Of a stretch of 64,000 nt of DNA, positions 50,420 to 59,487 are shown in pieces. A program made the translations under genes and the position numbers. Location: the NCBI GenBank assembly GCA_035326705.1, contig DAOLES010000001.1, positions 561,653 through 625,652 of the forward strand, in the 5' to 3' direction. The DNA comes from Oligoflexia bacterium (GTDB taxonomy: Bacteria; Bdellovibrionota_G; JALEGL01). The number at the start of each line of letters is the position of its first letter. Position 1 is the first letter of the stretch. Under the pieces are notes generated by a model, which worked only from the letters and a program-made list of their open reading frames with translations, was not told where the DNA came from and did no database searches.

Positions 50420-52375
50420 TTATTTGGCAAGTTCTGAAAATGCTTTTTGTGCATCTTTATTACCTATAATCGCAACCCAGTCTCCAACTTGAAAAATTTG
50501 ATCTATTTCTGGATTTGGAATAGCAACGTTTTTTCTAACAATACTTACAATTGAAGCACCTGTTTTTGAACGCGTTTGTGAGCCACCAATTGTTTGCATT
50601 TTGAGCTGACTGGTTTCTTTAATTTGAAACCATTTCAGTGGGAATTGATGCTCAGCGGTTTTAAGTTGTTGTAAAGTTTCGTATTCTCCATTTTTAGTAA
50701 AGTAAGGTGAAAATAAATCTTTACGAAGATCTTCTGTATAGGCTTGAATCTCATTCACAGGCATTTCATCTAATAATAATGTTTCTCTAAGCATTTCAAA
50801 ACTTGCTTCATATTCAGGCAAAACAACATTTTGTACACCCAAGTTTTGAAATGTTGTTAAAGAATATATATCTGAAGCTCTTGCCACAAAAGCTAGGTTT
50901 GGATTAATTTGTTTTGATTTTTTAATAATATTGGTGCTGATAACCAAATCAGGACTTGTTACAACCATACTATGCGCTTGACTTACTTTTGAAGAATTGA
51001 GCACAACGGTATGATTTGCATCACCATAAATAACGGGGACATTCTTTTTTTTAAGTTCTAAAAAACGATAATGATCATGCTCTATGATAATAAAAGATTT
51101 ATCAATTTTTTGGAACACTTTTGCCAGGCTAGACCCTACTCTTCCACCACCTACAATCACTGTATGTTTCTTTAAATTAGACTCACTTATATTTGCCATG
51201 GATAGTTTTTCATTTTTTACAAAACGTTTTTTAAATGCATAGGCTTTAGGAACCAGTTTTGAAACAAAGGGTGTAATAACCATTGTTATGATTGCAGTAT
51301 TCAATACCAGCCCATACAAGTCTTGAGAAATTGCGTTACTGGAGACTCCAAGTTGCGCAAGAACAAATGAAAACTCACCTACTTGAAATAACCCTGCTCC
51401 AACTGCCATGGGTACAATATTTTTATAACGAAAAATTTTAGCAATGCCTGAAAAAATCAATCCTTTTCCAAAACTAATCACAACAACCAAGAATAAGATT
51501 TCTAAATAATGATTGATTACAAAAACGGGGTCCAATAACATTCCAACAGAAGCAAAAAATAATAAACCAAATAAATCACGTAATGGAATAATGTCACTCA
51601 ATGCTTGGTGACCAAAGTCAGACTCACTCAACACAATTCCAGCAACAAATGCACCAAAAGCAAATGATAGCCCTGCTAGGTGAGTAAGATAGCCAACCCC
51701 TAGTCCCAAAGCGGCAATGGCTAACAAAAACAATTCTTTTGACCCTAATTTTGCAATATATGACAAAATCATTGGAAAAACACGTGTCCCCACCACAACC
51801 ATAGCTGCAATAAATCCAAGTGCTTTTAACAGAGACATCATTAATATTAATACACCCCCAGAAGGATCATTCAATTGTGGAAGAAGAATCATAAGTGGCA
51901 CAATTGCTAAATCTTGAACAATAAGCATGCCTATCATTACTTTACTTGATAATGTTCCCAACCAGCCTTGATTCATTAAAGTTTTTAACACTACCATGGT
52001 ACTAGATAGAGAAAGAAGTGATCCTAACCAAATACACTCTTTCCAATCAAGACCAAAATACGCTCCAATTCCATAACCCAATGCAATGGTTAATAACATT
52101 TGTATAGGAGTACCTCCTAACGCAACCCATTTCACCGGCTTTAAGTCTTTAAATGAAAACTCTAAACCTAAGGCAAACAATAAAAGTGCTACCCCAATTT
52201 CAGCCAACTTTTCAATTTCATGAACATCTGAAACCGTTACTCCGCCTGTATGCGGTCCCAAAAGAATACCTGCCCCAATATATCCAAGAATAATTGGCTG
52301 CCCTAAACGTTGCAGAACAATACCCAAAAAAAACGCCGTAATAATTAAGTATATGATGTCAGTAGCAATTCCCAT
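50420..52375 (-). CDS. CPA2-family monovalent cation/proton antiporter (KefB/YbaL-like)
   Basis: 651 residues. Residues about 1-385 are the Na+/H+ exchanger-type membrane domain of about twelve helices (ILGYIGAGILLGPHTGG, LLLFALGLEFSFKDL, LSLSSTMVVLKTL). Residues about 405-520 are an RCK_N/TrkA-N Rossmann domain (HTVIVGGGRVGSSLAKVFQ), and the end is a TrkA-C-like domain (KNVAIPNPEIDQIFQVGDWVAIIG). These proteins exchange K+ or Na+ for H+ and are gated by nucleotides through the RCK domain. Strong AAGGA ribosome binding site seven bases before the ATG. Single gene. Confidence 0.94.
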   Translation of the reverse strand: MGIATDIIYLIITAFFLGIVLQRLGQPIILGYIGAGILLGPHTGGVTVSDVHEIEKLAEIGVALLLFALGLEFSFKDLKPVKWVALGGTPIQMLLTIALGYGIGAYFGLDWKECIWLGSLLSLSSTMVVLKTLMNQGWLGTLSSKVMIGMLIVQDLAIVPLMILLPQLNDPSGGVLILMMSLLKALGFIAAMVVVGTRVFPMILSYIAKLGSKELFLLAIAALGLGVGYLTHLAGLSFAFGAFVAGIVLSESDFGHQALSDIIPLRDLFGLLFFASVGMLLDPVFVINHYLEILFLVVVISFGKGLIFSGIAKIFRYKNIVPMAVGAGLFQVGEFSFVLAQLGVSSNAISQDLYGLVLNTAIITMVITPFVSKLVPKAYAFKKRFVKNEKLSMANISESNLKKHTVIVGGGRVGSSLAKVFQKIDKSFIIIEHDHYRFLELKKKNVPVIYGDANHTVVLNSSKVSQAHSMVVTSPDLVISTNIIKKSKQINPNLAFVARASDIYSLTTFQNLGVQNVVLPEYEASFEMLRETLLLDEMPVNEIQAYTEDLRKDLFSPYFTKNGEYETLQQLKTAEHQFPLKWFQIKETSQLKMQTIGGSQTRSKTGASIVSIVRKNVAIPNPEIDQIFQVGDWVAIIGNKDAQKAFSELAK

Positions 52376-52579
52376 TTGATTTCCTTATGTATATATCACT
52401 TAAATTATAAAAAAACGTAGTTATTGTATTTTTAATAAATCATTTATCCCAATATACCCAATCACTTTAAACGCTTGACTTAAATTTAAAAGTAAAAAAT
52501 CAGTAAAGTTCTAGATAAAAACCATCTTAAACGTTATTTTGTGCTATTGAATATAAAATACCTTAGGAAAGAATTTTTT

Positions 52580-53272
52580 ATGTCTAAGAATATACCACAA
52601 GATTTTTTTAATGAAGATATGGCGCAAGCTTATGATGAACGCAATAGTAAGTTAAGCCCAATAAAAGAAGCCTTACACTTTACTGTCCGTTTACTTTTAC
52701 AAGACCTTCCTAAAGACTCAAAAATTTTATGTGTTGGTGCAGGAACTGGATCTGAAATCATTTGGTTTGCAAAGGTTTTTCCTCAATGGAATTTTGTTGC
52801 GCTTGAACCTTCAGAATCAATGTTAAAGGTTTGCAAAAAAAGAATAACCGAAGAAGGTCTTGCCAATCAATGTAAGTTTGTTCATGGATACATTGAAGAT
52901 CTTCCAAAACAAGAAAAATTTTCTGCCATCTTAAGTCTCTTTGTTGGAGATTTTGTTGAAAATACACAACGGATACATTTTTTTCAAAATATGGCTTCAC
53001 GCCTACAAAAAGACGGCTATCTTATTCATGCAGAAATCAGCTATGACCTAAATTCACCCCAATTTCCATTGATGCTTGAAAAATGGGAAGAAGTACAAAA
53101 ACTGATGGGAGCAACCCCAGAAAGTTTAACAAAATTACCCCACCAGCTTAAAGAAGTGTTAACTGTTCTCCCCCCCTCTAAAACTGAAGAGCAAATCAAA
53201 CAAGCTGGGTTAGATTGTCCAGTACAGTTTTTCCAAACCCTTATGATTTGTGGATGGTTTTGTAAAAAATAG
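52580..53272 (+). CDS. Class I SAM-dependent methyltransferase
   Basis: Start at ATG 52580 (MSKNIPQDFFNEDMAQAYDERNSK), preceded by AGGAAAG; the in-frame TTG at 52541 is rejected. 230 residues with motif I ILCVGAGTGSEIIWFA, motif post-I FVALEPSESML, motif II FSAILSLFVGDFV, typical of Methyltransf_12/25-type small-molecule methyltransferases. Substrate unknown. Convergent with an SDR; single gene. Confidence 0.88.
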   Translation: MSKNIPQDFFNEDMAQAYDERNSKLSPIKEALHFTVRLLLQDLPKDSKILCVGAGTGSEIIWFAKVFPQWNFVALEPSESMLKVCKKRITEEGLANQCKFVHGYIEDLPKQEKFSAILSLFVGDFVENTQRIHFFQNMASRLQKDGYLIHAEISYDLNSPQFPLMLEKWEEVQKLMGATPESLTKLPHQLKEVLTVLPPSKTEEQIKQAGLDCPVQFFQTLMICGWFCKK

Positions 53273-53321
53273 ATGTATGATTTTTGTTAATCAAGTTTAC
53301 TATACAATTTTAACGTTACCA

Positions 53322-54152
53322 TTAAGAAACATATAAATCATTTTGTAGGCCCATATCTGGATTAATTGCATACTGATCTAAGTTGCTTATCCCAGCTTTT
53401 GATAAAACATTTTCATCTAAAAACAAATTCCCAGTTGTTTTTTCTGGAGATTGGCAAAAAATCCAATGTGCGGCATCTGCTACAATATCTGTTTTACGGC
53501 TACGCTGAATCATTTGATCACCACCCAATAAATTTTGAACAGCTGCCGTTGCAACCAAGGTTTTAGGCCAAAGCCCATTCACTGCAATAGCGTCTTTTTT
53601 AAATTCTTCTGATAAACCTAAAGTAAGCATACTTTGACTGTATTTAGAAACTGTATAAATACTATGCTTAGCAAACCATTTAAGATCTAAGTCAATAGGT
53701 GGGCATATGTTCAAAATATGCGCATGTTCACTGTTTTTCAGGTAAGGTAAGGCAAATTTAATAAGATGAATTGGCGCATAGGCATTGATTTGGGTCATTA
53801 AATCAATTCGTTTGCTCTCAAGTTGATCCAAAGTTTGTAATTGAATGGCTCCAGCATTATTTACCACCATATCTAACTGACCAAAAGTCTTTAGCGTCTT
53901 TTCAACTGCAGATGCAAGTTGCTCCGTATCACGAACATCACAAGCTACCGCCAAGGCTTGTCCACCTTCTTTTTCAATGTCTGCAACTGTCTCATGGATT
54001 GTCCCAGGTACTTTTGGGTGGGGATTTTCAGTCTTTCCCAAGATAACAACCCGCATTCCAGCTTTAGCCATTCGCAAGGCAATGGCTTTACCAATTCCAC
54101 GGCTGGCTCCACTAACAATTAAAACTTTATCTTTTAATAGTGTTGTATTCAT
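53322..54152 (-). CDS. Short-chain dehydrogenase, HSDL2-like
   Basis: 276 residues: GASRGIGKAIALRMAKAGMRVVILGKT (NADP-binding), the insert NPHPKVPGTIHETVADIEKEGGQALAVACDVRD typical of hydroxysteroid-dehydrogenase-like 2 proteins, NNAGAIQLQTLDQLESKRIDLMTQIN, a Ser position replaced in ILNICPPID, and YTVSKYSQSML with catalytic Tyr and Lys. HSDL2-type proteins are linked to fatty-acyl or steroid metabolism, unproven here. TATAGT ends six bases before the ATG and no ribosome binding site is visible. Confidence 0.9.
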   Translation of the reverse strand: MNTTLLKDKVLIVSGASRGIGKAIALRMAKAGMRVVILGKTENPHPKVPGTIHETVADIEKEGGQALAVACDVRDTEQLASAVEKTLKTFGQLDMVVNNAGAIQLQTLDQLESKRIDLMTQINAYAPIHLIKFALPYLKNSEHAHILNICPPIDLDLKWFAKHSIYTVSKYSQSMLTLGLSEEFKKDAIAVNGLWPKTLVATAAVQNLLGGDQMIQRSRKTDIVADAAHWIFCQSPEKTTGNLFLDENVLSKAGISNLDQYAINPDMGLQNDLYVS

Positions 54153-54555
54153 AAATGAACTATAACAAAACTACTCAAGAATGCTTTAAATAAAAACTAA
54201 AATAATTTAAATTCATAGCTTTTGTATTTTATTAAAAGGGTTTTCTAATTATGAAAATTTCCCCTTAACTTTATCTCTATTTAAACCACGTATATATTAA
54301 CAAAAAAGTGTTTAAGGAAATAAACTGGCAATACACCTGATTTATCAAGAAATAAAAAAACTCATCTCATTTTGCATACCAATAATTTAACATTTCATAG
54401 TTTAGTCACATTTATTTCTTTAATGCATTTATACTACACTTTTTTTCATTACTTGGGAATGATGCTGTAATCAGCGCTTTTATAAAATAAAAAATAACCT
54501 TTTACAGACTGTCGTATGCTCTTTTGAGCTTTACATTAAATTAAAAAACTTAGTC
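54153..54555. other. 403-base region without a gene
   Basis: Very AT-rich. It contains the SDR promoter at its left end: TATAGT (54164-54159, minus strand) ends six bases before the SDR ATG at 54152, consistent with a leaderless mRNA. No supported reading frame, RNA or clear terminator was seen in the remainder. Confidence 0.5.
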
Positions 54556-55398
54556 TTAATCTTTTTGGCAGTAGATCAAAGCAGTGTATGGCTGCATATT
54601 GTTAACAGGCGTATCATTGGCCCCATCAAATTGAAGAGAAGCTAGATCTACTGAGCCTTCTTTCATTCTAACTGTCAAAAGACCCATTGCATCTGGTGTA
54701 TATATAGGAAACCCTGCCGTTCCAAACATTGAGTCAGGAGCCATCTCATCTAAAATCGCATCATTGGTTGTACCTAGTATTGCGCCTGAGCCTGTTACTG
54801 GAAGAACAGAACTTGGAAGATTTGTTTCGCTTAGCGTATTACTTTCTACACCATTTTGTTCTTGAAAATTATAATTGTTTAAACCTGCACCTTGGCCAGA
54901 ACCTATAACAGCTCTTCCACGCATATCCAATGTACTATTATTGCCATCCATCAACACCCAACCATTTGGACATGTTGCCAGATTAAAAGGCATCACAGCC
55001 CCAGTGGGAACACCCACTCCATCCAAGTTAACAGAAACTTGTTGTTGTGCATAAGCTGTTTCAACCATAAAGCTCAGAATTGAATCAACACTAATATTTA
55101 GCGCATTGCCAAGTTGGTGAAAAACATTCAATGTCACTTGACTGGTGTTTTGATTTTCAATTTGAAATAAGTACCCATTTAAATCTACAGAATTAGCCAA
55201 CACTCTTTCAATTGTGTCCATGTTAACACCTGTTATAATAATTTGATTATTTTCAATTCTTAGGCCAGAAATTGTGGGTTGCTGTTCATTAACTTCTGAT
55301 CCATCAAAATCAATAAAGCTCCCACAACTTGCTAAAAGTAGACTTAGGCAAACTATATAAGTTCTTTTTAAAAGATAAAATCTTATTTTTTGCTTCAT
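54556..55398 (-). CDS. Lipoprotein with IPT-like N-terminal and phage tail-collar C-terminal domain
   Basis: 280 residues. Lipobox SLLLASC (Cys25) follows a basic start, giving a lipoprotein. Residues about 40-110 look like a small Ig/IPT-type beta domain (PTISGLRIENNQIIITGVNMDTIERVLAN). Residues 130-280 match the tail-collar fold: GAVMPFNLATCPNGWVLMDGNNSTLDMRGRAVIGSGQGAG and the end NNMQPYTALIYCQKD. Such domains occur in tail fibres and in bacterial microcystin-dependent proteins; here one is displayed on an envelope lipoprotein. AGGAG ribosome binding site. No phage genes are near. Confidence 0.82.
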   Translation of the reverse strand: MKQKIRFYLLKRTYIVCLSLLLASCGSFIDFDGSEVNEQQPTISGLRIENNQIIITGVNMDTIERVLANSVDLNGYLFQIENQNTSQVTLNVFHQLGNALNISVDSILSFMVETAYAQQQVSVNLDGVGVPTGAVMPFNLATCPNGWVLMDGNNSTLDMRGRAVIGSGQGAGLNNYNFQEQNGVESNTLSETNLPSSVLPVTGSGAILGTTNDAILDEMAPDSMFGTAGFPIYTPDAMGLLTVRMKEGSVDLASLQFDGANDTPVNNMQPYTALIYCQKD

Positions 55399-55634
55399 GT
55401 TATACTCCTATAGACTTAAACGGTGTTGCATGATTATGCATGTCTTTTTATTCTATCTTAATTTAACTTTAGTTGCAAAACCCCATTGTTAAAAACACTG
55501 TTCAAATACCACAACTAAATTAAACTAAAGTTTACGCAAATCTTATACAAACATGATTTTATCGTTGATAGGTTCTTAAAAATCAACACCTTATATCTAT
55601 TTTTCATGGCATATAACTTGCTCTTTATATTAAC

Positions 55635-56894
55635 ATGCATTTTTATGGATCTAAGCATGTTGCCCAAATCTTATACATGTGTAGTTTGATCCTATTGGCT
55701 TTTTTTGCTGCTTGTGGCCAATCTTTTATCATTCAAAGTGAAAATAATCCTATGCCCCCCTTTAATGAGCCAGTTCCAGATCCAACTGAAAACCTAGCCA
55801 TTGACCCTGATATCCCATTAGCGGAAGGTTACTTTTCTAACTTCCTGCCCATTCCTAGAGAGTATCCAAACAATGAAATAGGAGCTCTTTCTACTGTCAA
55901 TGATTACCCAATTGGAGGAGGTAGCGGCTATACAATAGGCCCAAAAAAATCAGATGCAGATTTTATTATTTCAGGGGCTGATAGTTTAGCAAAACTAAGA
56001 AACACATTAAGCCAAGCTTCTCCCGGTCAAATTGTATGGCTTGAAAAAGATTTTTTAGTAACTGATGGACCTATTGTTATTCCAGACCATGTTATGTTAG
56101 CAGGAGATAGAGGACAAAATAGTTCCGGTCCAAAGATAACCTGTGATTATAATCCAGGGGGTAATGATGCTTGCATCCAACTTAAATCTGGAAGTGTAGT
56201 AACTGGTTTTAGGGTTTTTGGTACATCTAGCAATCCCAATCAAGAAAGAGAAACCTTATGTGGTGTTGGTCGTGGCAAAGGCTATATTAGCAATATGGAA
56301 ATAAAAAATTTTCCCGATTCAAGCACCATTTTTTTACGTGGAGAACGCGGTTGGATAGCTTACTCTGACCTTGGTGATCAACATTATGATGCCATTTACA
56401 ATGGTCCTGATGCTGAGCTAGGTTACTTTTTTAATCTTAAAATAAAGTGGTATTGGAATGCTGTTGCCGTAGGGCAAAACAATACGGGTGCCGGTCAAGG
56501 GTTTGTTCTTAAAAGAAGCTTACTGATAAGAGGCAATAGAGACTATGCAGGAGGTGCTGATTATGGCGCAGAAACCCATGAAACTTCAAACTACCATTTA
56601 AGCTTAGAACGTAAGGTCATTGTGAAGCATAATACCTTTCAAACCACACCTGATGTAGATATGACATGTATTTCTTTTTATGCAAGCGGCTGCGGTCCTT
56701 GGTATGATGTTAAAATTGGAACTGCCAATGTTTCTACCAAAGTTACCGTCACCCACAATTACTTTTCAAGAAATTTCAGCGAATTAGTTGATGGTGGAAA
56801 CATACACAATGGTTGGAGCTTGGCATACTTTATAGAAGGCAATGGAGATGTCCAAGATACCCTTGAGTACAATTCTTATGCAGATCAACGCTAA
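55635..56894 (+). CDS. Lipoprotein with right-handed parallel beta-helix (pectate-lyase-like)
   Basis: 419 residues. Signal with lipobox FFAAC (about residue 27), a Pro/Asp-rich linker (30-65), then a pectate-lyase-3-like beta helix: SADSLAKLRNTLSQASPGQIVWLEKDFLVTDGPIVIPDHVMLAGDRG, repeated rungs, and an end VTVTHNYFSRNFSELVDGG. It is like secreted polysaccharide lyases, but no catalytic residues can be confirmed. The ATG at 55635 is a provisional start; an ATG at 55677 also leaves a signal. Convergent with the next gene (six bases apart) and divergent from the tail-collar lipoprotein. Confidence 0.78.
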   Translation: MHFYGSKHVAQILYMCSLILLAFFAACGQSFIIQSENNPMPPFNEPVPDPTENLAIDPDIPLAEGYFSNFLPIPREYPNNEIGALSTVNDYPIGGGSGYTIGPKKSDADFIISGADSLAKLRNTLSQASPGQIVWLEKDFLVTDGPIVIPDHVMLAGDRGQNSSGPKITCDYNPGGNDACIQLKSGSVVTGFRVFGTSSNPNQERETLCGVGRGKGYISNMEIKNFPDSSTIFLRGERGWIAYSDLGDQHYDAIYNGPDAELGYFFNLKIKWYWNAVAVGQNNTGAGQGFVLKRSLLIRGNRDYAGGADYGAETHETSNYHLSLERKVIVKHNTFQTTPDVDMTCISFYASGCGPWYDVKIGTANVSTKVTVTHNYFSRNFSELVDGGNIHNGWSLAYFIEGNGDVQDTLEYNSYADQR

Positions 56895-56900
56895 TAAACT

Positions 56901-57464
56901 TTAATGGCAGCGAAAACCTTGAATCGCTCCAAAATAAAATCCTTCTTTATAGTCAGCATTATTATTTAAGCCTGCAATTATACTATTGATGGTATCTATT
57001 AGACTACGATAGTCCTGAGCATCTTTATGTCCATTATTCAATGCTTTAAAACCAGCATTACACCCGTCAATTTGATCAGTACTAATAAAGCGTTGTTCTA
57101 ATTGATCATTAACTGTTTGGGTTGAACAGTAGCCATAGGCAAGACAAGGGTTGTATTCTTCTAACTGTTCAGCCAATGCATAACCTTTAATAAACCATTG
57201 CTTTAAGCTTGTGTCACTTGAGCCTAATGCATACTCTAAGACCAATTGATCTATATTGCTTTTCTGTCCAGAGTTAGACTGATAATAGTCTTGATAGCCC
57301 ATCAAAAATCCCTGTTCACATGCATCTTGGTTAAAGTTACTAGGCTGCGCATCTTTTAAATGGGCTTCATCACAAACATATGTTGCCAAATAGTTGATAT
57401 TAAAAGCAAATGCACTTGATAAGCCCAGTAAACTCACTAACAAAACGTGTTTTATATATGACAT
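56901..57464 (-). CDS. Exported hypothetical protein with six cysteines
   Basis: 187 residues with a clear signal peptide (MSYIKHVLLVSLLGLSSAFA). The mature part has six cysteines (in YVCDEA, DACEQG, NPCLAYGYC, DGCNAG and the terminal FRCH), consistent with disulphides, and two related segments of the form C-x-x-GF-x-x-G (CEQGFLMGYQDYY, CNAGFKALNNGHKDAQDY, plus GFYFGAIQGF), suggesting an internal repeat. Family not recognised. GGGGAG ribosome binding site. Confidence 0.75.
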   Translation of the reverse strand: MSYIKHVLLVSLLGLSSAFAFNINYLATYVCDEAHLKDAQPSNFNQDACEQGFLMGYQDYYQSNSGQKSNIDQLVLEYALGSSDTSLKQWFIKGYALAEQLEEYNPCLAYGYCSTQTVNDQLEQRFISTDQIDGCNAGFKALNNGHKDAQDYRSLIDTINSIIAGLNNNADYKEGFYFGAIQGFRCH

Positions 57465-57644
57465 AAATCTCCCCTTTAAGACGCGTTTAAACGATTAATA
57501 CTGTTGAAATAACAAAAAAAATGCTCTGATGCAAAAAATACTTCAGATTATATTTTCATCAATAGGTTAACTCGCTTTGAGCTCATAAGCTTAAAAAACA
57601 TTTAAAATCCTGAGTATATATAAAGTTATCTATTATTTTAATGC

Positions 57645-58277
57645 TTAAAATGATTCTTCTTTATACATAAACATCACAATTTTTTTGGATAAGGGCTGAC
57701 CTTGAATATATTCCTCATGCATACACACCATCGTATGATGTACACTTAGACCACACATAATCGTCATGTTTTTTGGAACATCTAAATCCAATTGATTTAA
57801 AATCAGACCAAACACTGATCTAATTTTTACCAATAGCATTGAATGTGCAACCTGAAACCCGTTTCTGTGAGTAATATTGACTCTTCTTCTCGTTCTGGTT
57901 TGTAAGAATGTATCATCAAGTCTAATTTCAAGATTGCTTCTATCATCTGATGTTTCATATTTTTTTTCAAAAAGTTGGGATATATTTAAATCTGTTCGTA
58001 TATGTTCTGCATCATAAAAACTTAGCTTTTCATTATCATAGACATACACTGCCATTAAACCCCAAATCCCCAAGTAGTTGGGATTAGTTTGAAAATAGTC
58101 CCAGTCAATTCTTTCTTCCTCAACTTCAGAAGACTCTTCTGCATTGGATAATGCAGTATACTTGGCTCTTAGTAGACTTTGTTCAGCAATTTCAAAATAA
58201 TTATTCTGAGCATAAATAAAAGATAAAGATAAAATAAAAATATAAAATCCAAAGTATTGTTTCACCCTAAGCCTCAT
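57645..58277 (-). CDS. Exported hypothetical protein, 210 aa
   Basis: Signal peptide VKQYFGFYIFILSLSFIYA ending before QNNYFEIAEQ. Mature domain is mixed alpha/beta with an acidic patch (NAEESSEVEEERIDWDYF) and paired Cys/His near CGLSVHHTMVCMHEE. No family recognised. The ATG has a TATTTG element ending seven bases upstream and no usable ribosome binding site. It lies 180 bases from the gene downstream on the same strand, so co-transcription is uncertain. Confidence 0.7.
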   Translation of the reverse strand: MRLRVKQYFGFYIFILSLSFIYAQNNYFEIAEQSLLRAKYTALSNAEESSEVEEERIDWDYFQTNPNYLGIWGLMAVYVYDNEKLSFYDAEHIRTDLNISQLFEKKYETSDDRSNLEIRLDDTFLQTRTRRRVNITHRNGFQVAHSMLLVKIRSVFGLILNQLDLDVPKNMTIMCGLSVHHTMVCMHEEYIQGQPLSKKIVMFMYKEESF

Positions 58278-58420
58278 GCCTGAACAAATAGCAAAACATG
58301 TGCCATTATTAAAATGGTATTTTGATGGGCTCTAGCCAGTTATGATTGGTCATTGTCCACGTTAAAGAGATATCTTGGTCATATCAAGGATGTAGATGCC
58401 GCATTTTCTTTATTGATAAA

Positions 58421-58463
58421 AAAAACTCTACACCCAAATATTGCCTTTAAGCGTAGAGTTTTT
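58421..58463. terminator. Bidirectional intrinsic terminator
   Basis: AAAAACTCTAC (58421-58431) pairs with GTAGAGTTTTT (58453-58463), flanked by A-rich and T-rich sequence on either side. It lies 41 bases past the CsbD-like stop on the minus strand. Confidence 0.8.
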
Positions 58464-58503
58464 ATATTTTTATTTAAGCTTAAGCTCAATAAAACAAAGC
58501 CAA

Positions 58504-58713
58504 TTAACGATGGATGTTCTGTTGATTAATCCAGCTGTTAAATTCATTTTCAGCTTCTTCTTTGCTTTTACCATACGTTTCTTGGATTTTACCTACAATT
58601 TGATCGTAATTTCCTTCCATTCGATCAATATCATCATGAGAAATTTCTCCCCATTTTTCTCTTACCATTCCTTTTATTTGTTTCCAGTTTCCTTTAATTA
58701 TATCTTTGTTCAT
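58504..58713 (-). CDS. CsbD-family stress protein
   Basis: 69 residues: MNKDIIKGNWKQIKGMVREKWGEISHDDIDRMEGNYDQIVGKIQETYGKSKEEAENEF, the full CsbD signature. Family members are small stress-induced proteins (sigma-B regulated in Bacillus) of uncertain molecular role. AGGAAA ribosome binding site. It follows the crystallin-like gene by 34 bases and ends at a strong terminator, so the two are probably co-transcribed. Confidence 0.9.
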   Translation of the reverse strand: MNKDIIKGNWKQIKGMVREKWGEISHDDIDRMEGNYDQIVGKIQETYGKSKEEAENEFNSWINQQNIHR

Positions 58714-58747
58714 AATATTTCCTTTTTTATTTTGATTAATATTTTTA

Positions 58748-59203
58748 TTACTTACTGCAGGTTAAACGGACGCTTTCAATATCATCCCATACCGGTATTT
58801 TTTTAAGCTTTGCAAGCTCCGCATTGGGTTTAATTGTATAATCCAAATCTTTGTAGTCTTCATCACCATAAAGATAGAGTGTTGCTTTTGAGCCAACCTT
58901 AACGCTGTCAGGATCACCACCAAGAGTATAAGGCTTAAGGTCAAAATCAACATCCCCCAAAGTATGTTTACCTGCTAAAGTTAAGTTTGCTCCTTTATAG
59001 TTGTCTTTATCGTAAAATGTTGCCCAACAATCTTCATCTGTTGCCAAAGCTTGATAAGTATAAACCGTAACAAAGTTTTTTTGCATGATTTTATCTTCAG
59101 CCTTTATTGCTCTTTTGGATTTATTCTTATGATTATCTGCAAAAGCATTATGGATGAACAACAGCGGCAGTACCGCAAGACCAATTGTCATCATTTTTTT
59201 CAT
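58748..59203 (-). CDS. Exported beta/gamma-crystallin-like protein
   Basis: 151 residues: signal peptide MKKMMTIGLAVLPLLFIHNAFA, a Lys-rich linker, then a beta/gamma-crystallin-type double Greek-key domain. Strand-like motifs are CWATFYDKDNYKGANLTLAGKHTL and ATLYLYGDEDYKDLDYTI, each with the Y/F-x-D/E-x-x-Y/F-x-G/D pattern that binds Ca2+. Two Cys (start of the domain and CSK at the end) may bridge. Probably a periplasmic calcium- or stress-related protein. AGGAGG ribosome binding site. Confidence 0.78.
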   Translation of the reverse strand: MKKMMTIGLAVLPLLFIHNAFADNHKNKSKRAIKAEDKIMQKNFVTVYTYQALATDEDCWATFYDKDNYKGANLTLAGKHTLGDVDFDLKPYTLGGDPDSVKVGSKATLYLYGDEDYKDLDYTIKPNAELAKLKKIPVWDDIESVRLTCSK

Positions 59204-59487
59204 ATTAACCTCCTTATGATTAATTAAATTATTAATATGAACTTACTTATTTTTAACACCATTCAAAACTAACCTTCGTTAGGGCAACAATGCTTAGATA
59301 ATTAAATAAAAAGTATTGAGAAGATAAATAGCTAAACCACTATTATTAAAAACATGAAACTTATATTAAATAAGTATTGCTAACATCGGCCACATCAATT
59401 ATTTTTGATTTTATATTGATATTAATGTTACTGGATAATTATTAGTTTCATAAATAGAAATAACTTTTTAAATTACTGGGAAATATT
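59204..59487. other. 284-base divergent intergenic region
   Basis: Between the crystallin-like gene (minus) and an exported hypothetical gene (plus). AT-rich, no supported frame, and presumably both promoters; no distinctive operator seen. Confidence 0.4.

Noticed and set aside
58441..58806. 121-residue plus-strand reading frame
   Set aside because: Antisense to the CsbD and crystallin-like genes, and Phe/Ile/Ser-rich as expected of a reverse-strand shadow.
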